A DNA stretch of 64,000 bases from assembly GCA_026396835.1 (NCBI GenBank), contig JAPLWA010000004.1, positions 310,001 to 374,000 of the forward strand. Direction: 5' to 3'. Origin of the DNA: Candidatus Falkowbacteria bacterium. GTDB taxonomy: Bacteria > Patescibacteriota > Patescibacteriia > Patescibacteriales > Patescibacteriaceae. Below the pieces are notes generated by a model. It saw only the letters and a program-made list of their open reading frames with translations, made no database searches and was not told the origin of the DNA. This document shows, one piece after another, positions 56,555-64,000 of this stretch. The first letter of the stretch is position 1. The number at the start of each line of letters is the position of its first letter. The translations under genes and the position numbers were made by a program.

Positions 56555-57693
56555 GATATTTTTTTAGGCACGTATAAAACTCTAAAATAGGCGGCTTCTA
56601 ATCTTTCACCTACCTTTTCCCAGTTATAACGTTCTTCAATAAAGTCACGAGCAGCCTCGCCCATCTTACGAGCTTCTAGTGGATTCTCAAGGATAAATGA
56701 TATTTTATCAGCCAAAGCAACTGCGTCGTTAGGTTTAATTAAGAAACCATGTTCTTTGTTTTTGAAAACATTTCTAACGCCGGGTAAATTCGAGGCAACA
56801 ACTGGCGTAGCGCATGACATCGCTTCAAGCAGAACTAAACCAAAGGCTTCACTTTTATTAATCGAAGGTAACACGGAAACACTAGCCTGACGATACCAAT
56901 TAGCCAATTCCTCGTCTGATGCTTTGTTTACGATTTGCAATTGTTTCTCAATCTTATTCTTAACAGCTAACTTATAATAATATTTTTCTAAATCTCCTTT
57001 ACCAACTAAAACTAGTTTAGCTAAAGGATTTTTTACTGAAACAAGAGCAAAGGCTTCAATCAGTTTTTCCACACCTTTGAAATAGTGAGCCTTATCAAGC
57101 GCACCGACAAATAAAACAATTGGTTCACGATCAGATGCTCCTGGGTAGAAACGATCAGAATCGACGCCAAAAGGAACCTCTATGAAAAGATTTTCATGGT
57201 TCACAAAAAAAGCATCTAATTGAGAATGTCTAATATAATCGATTGAGGCACAAGTTATAGCATTAGCTAAACGAACAACAACCGGCAAGAAGAAGAATGA
57301 ATAAAACCAAAAAATTGCACCTTTCCAACCACGAGTCACCGCGTCCATATGATAATGAATCACTAATTTTGTCTTTCGTAATAATGTAAGAATAGCGACA
57401 ATATCAGCCGTGCCATAAAAAGGATAATGAAGATGAACAACATCAAAGTCTTTAAGTAAGTAAAAAAGCTGTGGCAAAACCGCCGCGTTGCCAATGGACA
57501 ATAGTGGTTTAAGTCTGACAACTTTTGTATTTTCGCCAATTGTTTCTTCGCCAGGTGTAAGACCATTATAAGCAGGTGTAAAGACAACGGTTTCATGACC
57601 GCGCTTACCAAGTTGAATTGCGGCGTGAAACACGCTGTTTCCCATACCACCTTTATACGGCGGAAACGTACATATAACTTGAGCTATTCTCAT
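56551..57693 (-). CDS. Family 4 glycosyltransferase
   Basis: The protein has 380 residues: MRIAQVICTFPPYKGGMGNSVFH with the acceptor Gly loop, DVVHLHYPFYGTADI, IHYHMDAVTRGW, EVPFGVDSDRFYPGAS, LFVGALDKAHYFKGVEKLIEAF, and PSINKSEAFGLVLLEAMSCATPVVASNLPGVRNVF. The order of motifs is standard for GT4. It adds sugars to a surface glycan and is cotranscribed with its neighbours (1-bp gap and 4-bp overlap). Confidence 0.94.
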   Translation of the reverse strand: MRIAQVICTFPPYKGGMGNSVFHAAIQLGKRGHETVVFTPAYNGLTPGEETIGENTKVVRLKPLLSIGNAAVLPQLFYLLKDFDVVHLHYPFYGTADIVAILTLLRKTKLVIHYHMDAVTRGWKGAIFWFYSFFFLPVVVRLANAITCASIDYIRHSQLDAFFVNHENLFIEVPFGVDSDRFYPGASDREPIVLFVGALDKAHYFKGVEKLIEAFALVSVKNPLAKLVLVGKGDLEKYYYKLAVKNKIEKQLQIVNKASDEELANWYRQASVSVLPSINKSEAFGLVLLEAMSCATPVVASNLPGVRNVFKNKEHGFLIKPNDAVALADKISFILENPLEARKMGEAARDFIEERYNWEKVGERLEAAYFRVLYVPKKIS

Positions 57694-57694
57694 A

Positions 57695-58105
57695 TTATCT
57701 TGCTCTTAACCATAAATATTTATGCCAAGCATAAACAATAGCTAAAACAACAAGCGCTTGAATAATATCAAGAGCATCTACCCCTGTATCTGACAAGGCA
57801 GCGACAAGTAAAATCGACAAGGGGCAAGCAAAAACAACTAATTCAGCTTTCATTTTATCAGCAAACGTAAGGTTGAGAGTTCTTAAATCCATTCCGTTGC
57901 TTTCCCCTCTTTTCTTTTCATTGTTAGTCAATTGTAATTTAAAAGCCAAGACAGCAAGAAGAAAAGCAATCGGCCAGGCTGAGCGCAAAAAAATCGCAAA
58001 TTCAGAAAAGCGATTGCCTTGAATAAAAAATAAGATTGCTCCACCAACTAATAAAACAAGAAATGCTAAATAGAGAAAGTTTATTATCAGTTCTTTAGGA
58101 GTCAT
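57695..58105 (-). CDS. Small four-helix membrane protein
   Basis: The protein has 136 residues with four hydrophobic segments (FLYLAFLVLLVGGAILFF; AWPIAFLLAVLAFKL; LVVFACPLSILLVAAL; IIQALVVLAIVYAWHKYLWL). I do not recognise a family. It overlaps the DUF2304 gene by 11 bp within the glycan operon, so it may assist a membrane-bound sugar transfer or export step. That is inference from position. Confidence 0.65.
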   Translation of the reverse strand: MTPKELIINFLYLAFLVLLVGGAILFFIQGNRFSEFAIFLRSAWPIAFLLAVLAFKLQLTNNEKKRGESNGMDLRTLNLTFADKMKAELVVFACPLSILLVAALSDTGVDALDIIQALVVLAIVYAWHKYLWLRAR

Positions 58106-58445
58106 ATTTTTTACTATTTTCTACTACCGTGTTAAGCGCCACGGCTTGAGTTATTTTTGTGATATCCTTTTCCAAAGAAGCAACCTTAAGTCTTAATCTA
58201 AATATAAAATAAAAAATAATAGCTACAGCGACGTATAATAGCAACTGGATACCAGAACTAGAAAAACCGAAACGAGCGGCTAATTGGTCAATTGTTTTAA
58301 TAAACAAAACTAATAAACCAGTAACAAACCAAAAAACTAGCCAAAAAATAAACTGATTCTTAGGAATCTGATCTTTATAAAATTGCCAACCAAGTCTTAC
58401 TAGAAAAAATAAGACGACGGCTAAAGCGAGTAATTCTTGAAACAT
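58095..58445 (-). CDS. DUF2304 family membrane protein
   Basis: The protein has 116 residues with three hydrophobic helices, then a short coiled coil (LRLKVASLEKDITKITQAVAL). The pattern FFLVRLGWQFYKDQIPKNQFIFWLVFW and the final K-V-A-x-LE-x-DI-x-x-L region match DUF2304, which is usually found next to a GT2 dolichyl-phosphate-mannose synthase-like gene, as here (58456). It probably partners with that enzyme at the membrane. Confidence 0.85.
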   Translation of the reverse strand: MFQELLALAVVLFFLVRLGWQFYKDQIPKNQFIFWLVFWFVTGLLVLFIKTIDQLAARFGFSSSGIQLLLYVAVAIIFYFIFRLRLKVASLEKDITKITQAVALNTVVENSKKYDS

Positions 58446-58455
58446 AAAATAAAAA

Positions 58456-59118
58456 TTAATTATTCATTTTAGCTAAAAATAGGTCACGCAAAATCTTAAA
58501 TCCCCCGCTAAAGCGTTGACCAAAATCATGATACAAAACTGTAATTGGAACTTCTGTTAGTGGTAAGTCTGATCTATGGGCTACAACAAGTATTTCACTG
58601 CAGTGTGCCATTCTGTCTTGACTCCAATCAATCTTTTCGGCCGCTCGACGGCTAAAGGCTCGAAAACCACTTTGTGGGTCAGATAATTTAATATTTAAAA
58701 ACACGCGGTTTACCAAACGAGCCAAGGGCATAATAACTTTCTTCTTAAAACCAGGCATTTTGGTTGTGCTATCAAGAAAACGGGATCCAAAAACGATATC
58801 TGCAATTTGGCTACGAATTGGCTCAATTACTTTTTCTATATCCTCTACTCTAAATTGTCCGTCTGCATCAAAGTGAACAATGATATCAGCTCCGCTTCTA
58901 AGAGCGTGAATCGTGCCTGTTCTTAAAGCTGCACCCTGACCTCGGTTTACCAGGTGACTCAAAACATCAACCGGTAAATCACTCAAAACATCTTTAGTAT
59001 CATCATTTGAACCATCATCAACAACAACAATCTGATCAACGACGTTTTGAAGGTCATTAACCACTTTTGCTAAAGTCGCAGCGTGATTGTAAGTTGGTAT
59101 AACGCAGGTAACTTTCAT
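58456..59118 (-). CDS. GT2 dolichyl-phosphate mannose synthase-like glycosyltransferase
   Basis: The protein has 220 residues: VTCVIPTYNHAATLAKVV, QIVVVDDGSNDDTKDVL, NRGQGAALRTGTIHAL, ADIIVHFDADGQF (DxD site) and LSDPQSGFRAFSRRAAEKI, the pattern of DPM1-like enzymes without a membrane anchor. It would load a sugar onto polyprenyl phosphate, feeding the GT-C enzymes at 50352 and 53150. The DUF2304 protein encoded 10 bp downstream is its usual partner. Confidence 0.93.
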   Translation of the reverse strand: MKVTCVIPTYNHAATLAKVVNDLQNVVDQIVVVDDGSNDDTKDVLSDLPVDVLSHLVNRGQGAALRTGTIHALRSGADIIVHFDADGQFRVEDIEKVIEPIRSQIADIVFGSRFLDSTTKMPGFKKKVIMPLARLVNRVFLNIKLSDPQSGFRAFSRRAAEKIDWSQDRMAHCSEILVVAHRSDLPLTEVPITVLYHDFGQRFSGGFKILRDLFLAKMNN

Positions 59119-59127
59119 GATCTAAAA

Positions 59128-60153
59128 TTATACTTCGTATCCACCAATAATACGTTTTACGCCTTTATTTGCTTGCAAGTCTCTAATTGTTTTAGCTAAA
59201 CCGTCTTCTAAAGTAACTAGTGGCATCCAGCCGAGTAGATCTCTAGCTTTGCCAGTGTCGGGTAATCTTAACGGGGTCATGAAGAGCATCTTCTCAGCAT
59301 AAACTACTTTTGATTTAGAACCAGTCAATTTAATAATTTTGTTGGCTAATTCAGAAACATTTACATCTTGATCGGAACCAACATTAATTGGACCAAATGA
59401 ATCTGACTGCATCATTTTTGTAACCGCATCTAAACAGTCTGAGATATAGCAGAAAGATGAAGAGAATGATTCATCGCCATAAATAACTAAATCTTTATTG
59501 TCCAAGGCATCGGAAATAAAATCTGGCAACATATGACCTTGATCAAGTGGCATGCGTGGACCATAAGCTCTAAATAGTCTTACAATTTTAGCATCAATTC
59601 CATAAACATCTTTATAGGTCTTAACCATGCTTTCAGCAAAACGTTTTCCTTCATCATAAGAGCAGCGATCAGACAACATATCAACCACACCAACATTATC
59701 TTCTTTAACCAAGCTATTATCATTACTACGAGAACCATAAACAACGGATGAAGAGAATTGCATGAACTTAGCTTTATATTTAACTGCTAAATCAAGCGCG
59801 TTCTTTACTGCATAAGAGTTGGCCAACAAATTAGCAATTCTATTTTTTTCAAAATGAATCGGCGAAGTTGGACAAGCCATATTATATATTTCTTGCAATC
59901 CCTGAAATTCAATTTTAAATTCTTGTAATTCAGCAAATTTTTCTAAATCAATTGGTTCAGACATGTCATGACGAATGAAACGAAAATCTGGGTTAGCTAA
60001 TAAGTTATCAATATTTTTTTCTTCGCCTGAAGAAAAGTTATCAATACAAATAACTTTAGCTGACTGAACTAATTCGTCACACAAGTGAGAGCCGAGGAAA
60101 CCAGCTCCACCAATGACCAAAACATTTTTTTTATCAAAAATTGCTCGTTTCAT
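59128..60153 (-). CDS. NAD-dependent epimerase/UDP-glucuronate decarboxylase-like
   Basis: The protein has 341 residues, an extended SDR enzyme. The Rossmann motif is VLVIGGAGFLGSHL; IYNMACPTSPIHFEKNRIANLL is like the 'ACPASP' stretch of UDP-xylose synthase; SSSVVYGS and YDEGKRFAES give the Ser and YxxxK catalytic set; VRLFRAYGPRM and INVGSDQDVNVSELA complete the fold. It probably makes a UDP-sugar for the glycan operon. Specificity for UDP-glucuronate is likely but not proven. Confidence 0.88.
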   Translation of the reverse strand: MKRAIFDKKNVLVIGGAGFLGSHLCDELVQSAKVICIDNFSSGEEKNIDNLLANPDFRFIRHDMSEPIDLEKFAELQEFKIEFQGLQEIYNMACPTSPIHFEKNRIANLLANSYAVKNALDLAVKYKAKFMQFSSSVVYGSRSNDNSLVKEDNVGVVDMLSDRCSYDEGKRFAESMVKTYKDVYGIDAKIVRLFRAYGPRMPLDQGHMLPDFISDALDNKDLVIYGDESFSSSFCYISDCLDAVTKMMQSDSFGPINVGSDQDVNVSELANKIIKLTGSKSKVVYAEKMLFMTPLRLPDTGKARDLLGWMPLVTLEDGLAKTIRDLQANKGVKRIIGGYEV

Positions 60154-60161
60154 AATTTATG

Positions 60162-62393
60162 TTAATTATTAGTTAAAAATACCGTGCCCGCTAAGCCATG
60201 ATTATATTCGGGTGGATATGGATAAAATGACCACTCGAAATCCCCTCGATAGTTAAAGACTCTAACATGAGGGCCGCCTCCAGAGACCGGTATAGTAATA
60301 ATATCGGTAAATCCGTCTCGATTCAAATCTACAGCAATAACATTAACATTTCCGCTAAAGGGCGAGGAATAAGCTGACCACTGACGACGTTTGGCTCCTC
60401 TGAAATCATAAGCTCCAATAATTGGCGCTCCACTCTGGCGGCTAATAATAATTTCGGATTGCAGGCGTCTTGGATTACCGTCTAAATCCCCTAATGCTAA
60501 ATTAAAACCAAAATTTTCGTTACGTGCGGCCACCATAAAATCGTTTAATAAAATACCTTGGTTGGAGAATATTTTAATTTGGGGAATGCCGCCTTTTCCG
60601 GGAGCTGTAACAATTTCATTTTTTTTATCATCGCGCACATCGCCAACAGCTATTGAAACTCCACCTTTAAATGTTTTAGGATAAGCTAAGAATGAACGGA
60701 CTAATTTTCCATTTTGTTCAAAAATTTTAACCATTGGTTCAAAGCCGGCTTTTGGCGCTGTAACAATCTCAGCCTTACCATCACCATCAATATCAGCTGT
60801 GGCAATATTTACTCCGCCTTTATAGGTATAAGGATAGGCTAAGAAGTTACTTAACATAACACCATCGCTGTTAAAAACTTTAACATTAGCTTCCATATCC
60901 TTTACTGGAGCCACAACAATGTCTTGGTTACCGTTACCAGTAAAATCTCCAGCCGCCAAGCTAAGCCCACCTAAAAATGATTCATTATAAACTAAGAATT
61001 CTTTTTCTTTATTTCCTCCACTATCAGTAATTCTAACAAGTGGCTTTTCTCCAATAGTTTGTGCAAAAGCAAACTGAGCGCGACGATTTTTGATTTTCAA
61101 GGCGGCTTCTAACACGGCTTGAGCAAGATTAACTCGTCCAGCTCCTAATTGACTAAGATACTCTGGATTAAGCTGATTAATATCATCAGAAGTAGATAAC
61201 AATATATCAATAACTTCTTGAGCAGATAAATTTGGGTTGGTTCCTTCAATTAAAGCCAATGCTCCGCTGATGATAGGTACAGCCATTGATGTACCAGACC
61301 AATAACCATCGTAATATTGATTGAAGAATTTTCCTGCCGCAGATTTATCAGGCGCATAAACGCTGGTTGAGAAAAAACTAACACCAGGCGCCGCAATATC
61401 AATACAGTTACTTCCATAACCAGAAAAGTTTGTTTTTTGATCTATACCGTCAGTCGCTGCTACACCAATTACTAATTTCTTACCGGCTTGGTCATGATAA
61501 CAAGCTGGGTAAACTGGTTTTTGATTTAGGTTAAGTCCGTGAACCGAAGCTTGTTCATTGCCCGCTGGGGCGACGACAATTACGCCAGCTTTTTTTGCAC
61601 GAAGCAAAGCTTCTTCTAAAGCTCGACTATAATTAAAACCAACAAAACTCAAATTAATAATGTTAGCGCCTTTAGCTACAGCGTAATCAACAGATTTAAT
61701 AACCGCTGACATATTGCCATTGCCCTGATCATCCAAAGCCTTTAAAGCCATTATTTTTGTTTGCCAGGTCACGCCAGCCACGCCCTGGTTGTTATTTCCC
61801 GCTGAGGCTGCAATTCCGGCAATAACCGTACCGTGAATAGCTCCGCCTTCAGTAAAACCTTTTTTAAACTTCGGTGATGGATCAGAAAAATTATTTACAA
61901 AATCCCAGCCATTTATATCATCAACCAATCCGTTCTTATCATCATCTTTGTTGTTGCCAATAACTTCTGCACCATTAACCCAAATATTTGGCTTTATATC
62001 TGGGTGCAGTACTTGTACGCCAGAATCAACGATAGCAATAATAATAGTCTGGCTTTTGTTATTTATGTTCCAAGCGTCTGGTGCATTAATTCTTTTCAAA
62101 TACCATTGGTTAGTAAAATAAGTATCAGACGGAATCATTGATGCTCTAACAATATAATTTGGCTCAGCATATTCTACGTTAGCAAGACTTGAATAATATG
62201 CCAGCATTTTCTCAACAGTTTGCTTTTTTGTTAAAACAATTTCTCTAGCATTTTTTTCATTACGAAATTTAACTATTATTGAGTTAGTACTCATATCAGG
62301 GTTATTTGTTGCTGCTGAAGTTTGATCAAACTTAAAAACAGGCACAACAAGCACCATGATAATTAAAGCAATAAAAAATTTATAAAATTTCAT
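60162..62393 (-). CDS. Secreted subtilisin-like protease with FG-GAP/VCBS repeats
   Basis: The protein has 743 residues. A signal peptide (FFIALIIMVLVVPVF) and a short propeptide-like part (NAREIVLTKKQTVEKML...VEYAEPNY) precede the S8 domain with the triad IAIVDSGVQVLHP (Asp), GGAIHGTVIAGIAA (His) and YWSGTSMAVPIISG (Ser). From about residue 470, FG-GAP/VCBS-type repeats follow (GDFTGNGNQDIVVAP, ADIDGDGKAEIVTAP, VDLNRDGFTDIITIP), a predicted Ca-binding propeller. It is extracellular and may process surface proteins or host-cell material. It lies inside the glycan operon. Confidence 0.92.
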   Translation of the reverse strand: MKFYKFFIALIIMVLVVPVFKFDQTSAATNNPDMSTNSIIVKFRNEKNAREIVLTKKQTVEKMLAYYSSLANVEYAEPNYIVRASMIPSDTYFTNQWYLKRINAPDAWNINNKSQTIIIAIVDSGVQVLHPDIKPNIWVNGAEVIGNNKDDDKNGLVDDINGWDFVNNFSDPSPKFKKGFTEGGAIHGTVIAGIAASAGNNNQGVAGVTWQTKIMALKALDDQGNGNMSAVIKSVDYAVAKGANIINLSFVGFNYSRALEEALLRAKKAGVIVVAPAGNEQASVHGLNLNQKPVYPACYHDQAGKKLVIGVAATDGIDQKTNFSGYGSNCIDIAAPGVSFFSTSVYAPDKSAAGKFFNQYYDGYWSGTSMAVPIISGALALIEGTNPNLSAQEVIDILLSTSDDINQLNPEYLSQLGAGRVNLAQAVLEAALKIKNRRAQFAFAQTIGEKPLVRITDSGGNKEKEFLVYNESFLGGLSLAAGDFTGNGNQDIVVAPVKDMEANVKVFNSDGVMLSNFLAYPYTYKGGVNIATADIDGDGKAEIVTAPKAGFEPMVKIFEQNGKLVRSFLAYPKTFKGGVSIAVGDVRDDKKNEIVTAPGKGGIPQIKIFSNQGILLNDFMVAARNENFGFNLALGDLDGNPRRLQSEIIISRQSGAPIIGAYDFRGAKRRQWSAYSSPFSGNVNVIAVDLNRDGFTDIITIPVSGGGPHVRVFNYRGDFEWSFYPYPPEYNHGLAGTVFLTNN

Positions 62394-62398
62394 AAAAA

Positions 62399-63667
62399 CT
62401 AAACGATGGAACTAATAAAATCCAAAGTCTCTTTCGCACATTTTGACCAACTATAGTTAGTAATTCTCTGACTACCTTTTACAATGAGATCTTTTCTTAC
62501 ATTTTCATCACTCAAAACATTGGCTAAAGCATCGGCCATATCAGACGGACTAGCAGGATCAAACAAAACTGCGGCGTCGCCGACCACTTCTGGAATTGAA
62601 GCAGCTCGCGAGGCAACAATCGGAACACCTGAAGCCATAGCCTGCAATAAAGGAATTCCGAAACCTTCGTAATTAGAAGGGAAAATAAAAGCAGTGGCGC
62701 AATTAAAAATATATGGCAAATCATGCTCTTTAACCCAACCAGTAGTAGAAATAACATTTTGTAAACCAAAACCATGAATCGAATATTTTATATCATCAAA
62801 ACCAAAACTTGCGTCACCGACTAAATATAATCGGTGTGGTAAATCAGTGTGATGAGTTTTAAGAATATGGAAAGCTTCAATCAATGTTGCGATGTTCTTC
62901 TTTTTTTCTAAACGTCCAACATAAAAAATGTAAGGCTGTTTAATACCATACGAAGATAAAACTCTTTCGGCCTCAGGCTTATTACTTAATGGTTTATATA
63001 AATCGCTTGGATAACCATTATAAATAACTTTGATTTTTGTATTATCAGCTTTATATAATTCCTTAATTTCATTTTTAGTAAACTCAGAAATAGTGATAAT
63101 GGCTTTGGCGTGCTTAAGTGAAAATTCAGTTGACCAATCAAGATAATCAAAACTATTTGCTCCAAACTTACCTAAAGTTAAGCAACGAACCAAAAAATCT
63201 ATCACGGCTTGATAGGTATTTCTTTCAGCTCCAATACCGGATCTTTCGTAAAGTTTTTCTTCACGCTTAAAACCAATATCATGAATCGTAACTAATGATT
63301 TTTTAGGATGAATAATTGGTAAAGCATGAGCTGGCACAAATAGAACATCTGGTGAATTAAATAGCATTTCCAGTGACAATCTGCCCTGTGTCCAAAAAAA
63401 AGTAAAAGGCCAAGCTAAAACCTTGGCTTTAAAATTATTATGTGGACTCTTAATAACTTGAAAACCTTTCTTAAAAATCGGAGACTCGCAGTCTGTTTTT
63501 TCTGAAGACAAATCAGACAAGCCACCCAGTAGCGGTTTGTCAGTGTATAATATATATTGATTTTCTTTATCCAGCTTAGCTAACTCTCTAATAATGTAAT
63601 AGGAATACCATTCAGTTCCACTTTTATGAGAACGATTAGCTCGACTGGCATCAATGCCAATTAACAT
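62399..63667 (-). CDS. Family 4 glycosyltransferase
   Basis: The protein has 422 residues with a GT-B fold: MLIGIDASRANRSHKSGTEWYSYYIIREL, VPAHALPIIHPKKSLVTIHDIGFK, TISEFTKNEIKELY, FYVGRLEKKKNIATLIEAF, STTGWVKEHDLPYIF and PSNYEGFGIPLLQAMASGVPIVASRAASIPEVVGDAA. It resembles the enzyme at 41584 (same EFTK, YEGFG and IPE(V/I) phrases), so the two may be paralogues. It is the first gene of the eight-gene operon that runs to 55409. Confidence 0.94.
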   Translation of the reverse strand: MLIGIDASRANRSHKSGTEWYSYYIIRELAKLDKENQYILYTDKPLLGGLSDLSSEKTDCESPIFKKGFQVIKSPHNNFKAKVLAWPFTFFWTQGRLSLEMLFNSPDVLFVPAHALPIIHPKKSLVTIHDIGFKREEKLYERSGIGAERNTYQAVIDFLVRCLTLGKFGANSFDYLDWSTEFSLKHAKAIITISEFTKNEIKELYKADNTKIKVIYNGYPSDLYKPLSNKPEAERVLSSYGIKQPYIFYVGRLEKKKNIATLIEAFHILKTHHTDLPHRLYLVGDASFGFDDIKYSIHGFGLQNVISTTGWVKEHDLPYIFNCATAFIFPSNYEGFGIPLLQAMASGVPIVASRAASIPEVVGDAAVLFDPASPSDMADALANVLSDENVRKDLIVKGSQRITNYSWSKCAKETLDFISSIV

Positions 63668-63784
63668 AATTTTATAATTTTATAGTTCTTAATTTTATAA
63701 TTAATTTTTAATAACTAAATTTTTTAATTGAAATTAGAAAATTCAAAAATTAACTAAAAATTACAAAATTAAAAACTATAAAAT
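63668..63784. other. AT-rich spacer without a visible gene
   Basis: About 117 bp, nearly all A and T, with short repeats of AATTTTATAATT and AAAATTAAAAACTATAAAAT types. It separates mreB from the glycan operon and may hold the operon promoter, but no clear -35/-10 pair stands out. Confidence 0.4.
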
Positions 63785-64000
63785 TTACTTAGTAGCGAAA
63801 ATACTTCTCTTATAAGAATCCAAATTTTCTAAAGCGATGCCCGTACCCTTGGCCACGCATAAAAGTGCTTCGTCAGCTACATAAGCCGGTACATCAGTTG
63901 TACGATATAAAAGTTGATCAAGATTTCTTAGCAAAGAACTTCCGCCAGATAAGACCATGCCTTTATCCATAATATCTGACGCTAATTCTGGCGGTGTGTC
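63785..64000 (-). CDS. mreB: Rod shape-determining protein MreB, C-terminal part
   Basis: Seventy-one residues are visible; the gene continues past the window edge. The sequence reads [20 protein letters not shown], then [41 protein letters not shown], which matches the end of MreB (PPELA-DI-D-GI-L-GGG-LL--LD, AxxPLxCVAxGTG). MreB is the actin-like filament that guides lateral wall synthesis. A TGG-type 'GGS' replaces the usual GGG in the phosphate loop region. Being partial, its start and promoter cannot be seen. Confidence 0.9.
   Translation of the reverse strand, partial: DTPPELASDIMDKGMVLSGGSSLLRNLDQLLYRTTDVPAYVADEALLCVAKGTGIALENLDSYKRSIFATK

Noticed and set aside
1-64000. UGA recoding as in Gracilibacteria
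   Set aside because: UGA ends several genes, including those with ATGA overlaps (14329, 56551), and Trp is written TGG.
1-64000. CRISPR array or cas genes
   Set aside because: No regularly spaced repeats and no Cas-like proteins were seen.

Overview
The window looks like chromosome from a Patescibacteria (CPR) bacterium, probably of the Parcubacteria/Falkowbacteria type. This is inferred from gene content, not from a marker-gene tree. The supporting signs are low GC, very tight gene spacing, a short AlaRS without its C-terminal domain, DUF4012 and Gmad2 proteins, type IV prepilins with FISUMP or LamG heads, many glycosyltransferases, and few Shine-Dalgarno sites. UGA acts as a stop (ATGA overlaps, TGA-terminated frames), so the Gracilibacteria code does not apply. 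Several promoters are near-consensus sigma70 sites with 17-bp spacers.

Bases 1 to about 7,900 are the right-hand part of an integrated mobile element. It holds two nuclease-fold proteins, small unknown genes, a zinc-ribbon RepA/AAA-type ATPase beside an AT-rich region with heptamer repeats, an excisionase-like HTH protein and a tyrosine integrase. It ends at a 3' fragment of tRNA-Glu(CTC). The fragment cuts off a secreted protein whose signal peptide looks foreign to CPR. About 580 bp of strongly structured non-coding DNA follows (8,281-8,860).

Bases 8,856 to 43,400 carry mostly core genes: a small acidic protein, DedA, CAP and Gmad2 proteins, FtsQ and a truncated MurF-like protein, an aminotransferase, SerRS, LysRS, GreA, a polysaccharide operon (GpsA-like dehydrogenase, flippase, two glycosyltransferases, DUF192, O-antigen ligase-like protein), the operon infA-rpmJ-rpsM-rpsK-rpsD-rpoA-rplQ-rplM-rpsI, AlaRS, a thermonuclease and Tgt. 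Two apparent stand-alone RNA genes with promoter and terminator flank tgt. A glycosyltransferase/DUF4012/surface-protein operon follows.

Bases 43,560 to 64,000 are a cell-surface region. A tandem array of six prepilin-like genes lies downstream of one promoter. Around it are membrane glycosyltransferases, a Smr protein, and an eight-gene glycan operon that includes a subtilisin-like protease with FG-GAP/VCBS repeats. The window ends inside mreB. A dispersed repeat occurs twice (43,566 and 55,049) and contains a hairpin that is kept by compensatory base changes.

The strongest candidates for something new are the two orphan RNAs beside tgt, a Tgt that lacks all four zinc ligands, the structured region next to the tRNA fragment, the covarying dispersed repeat, and the mosaic prepilin array.
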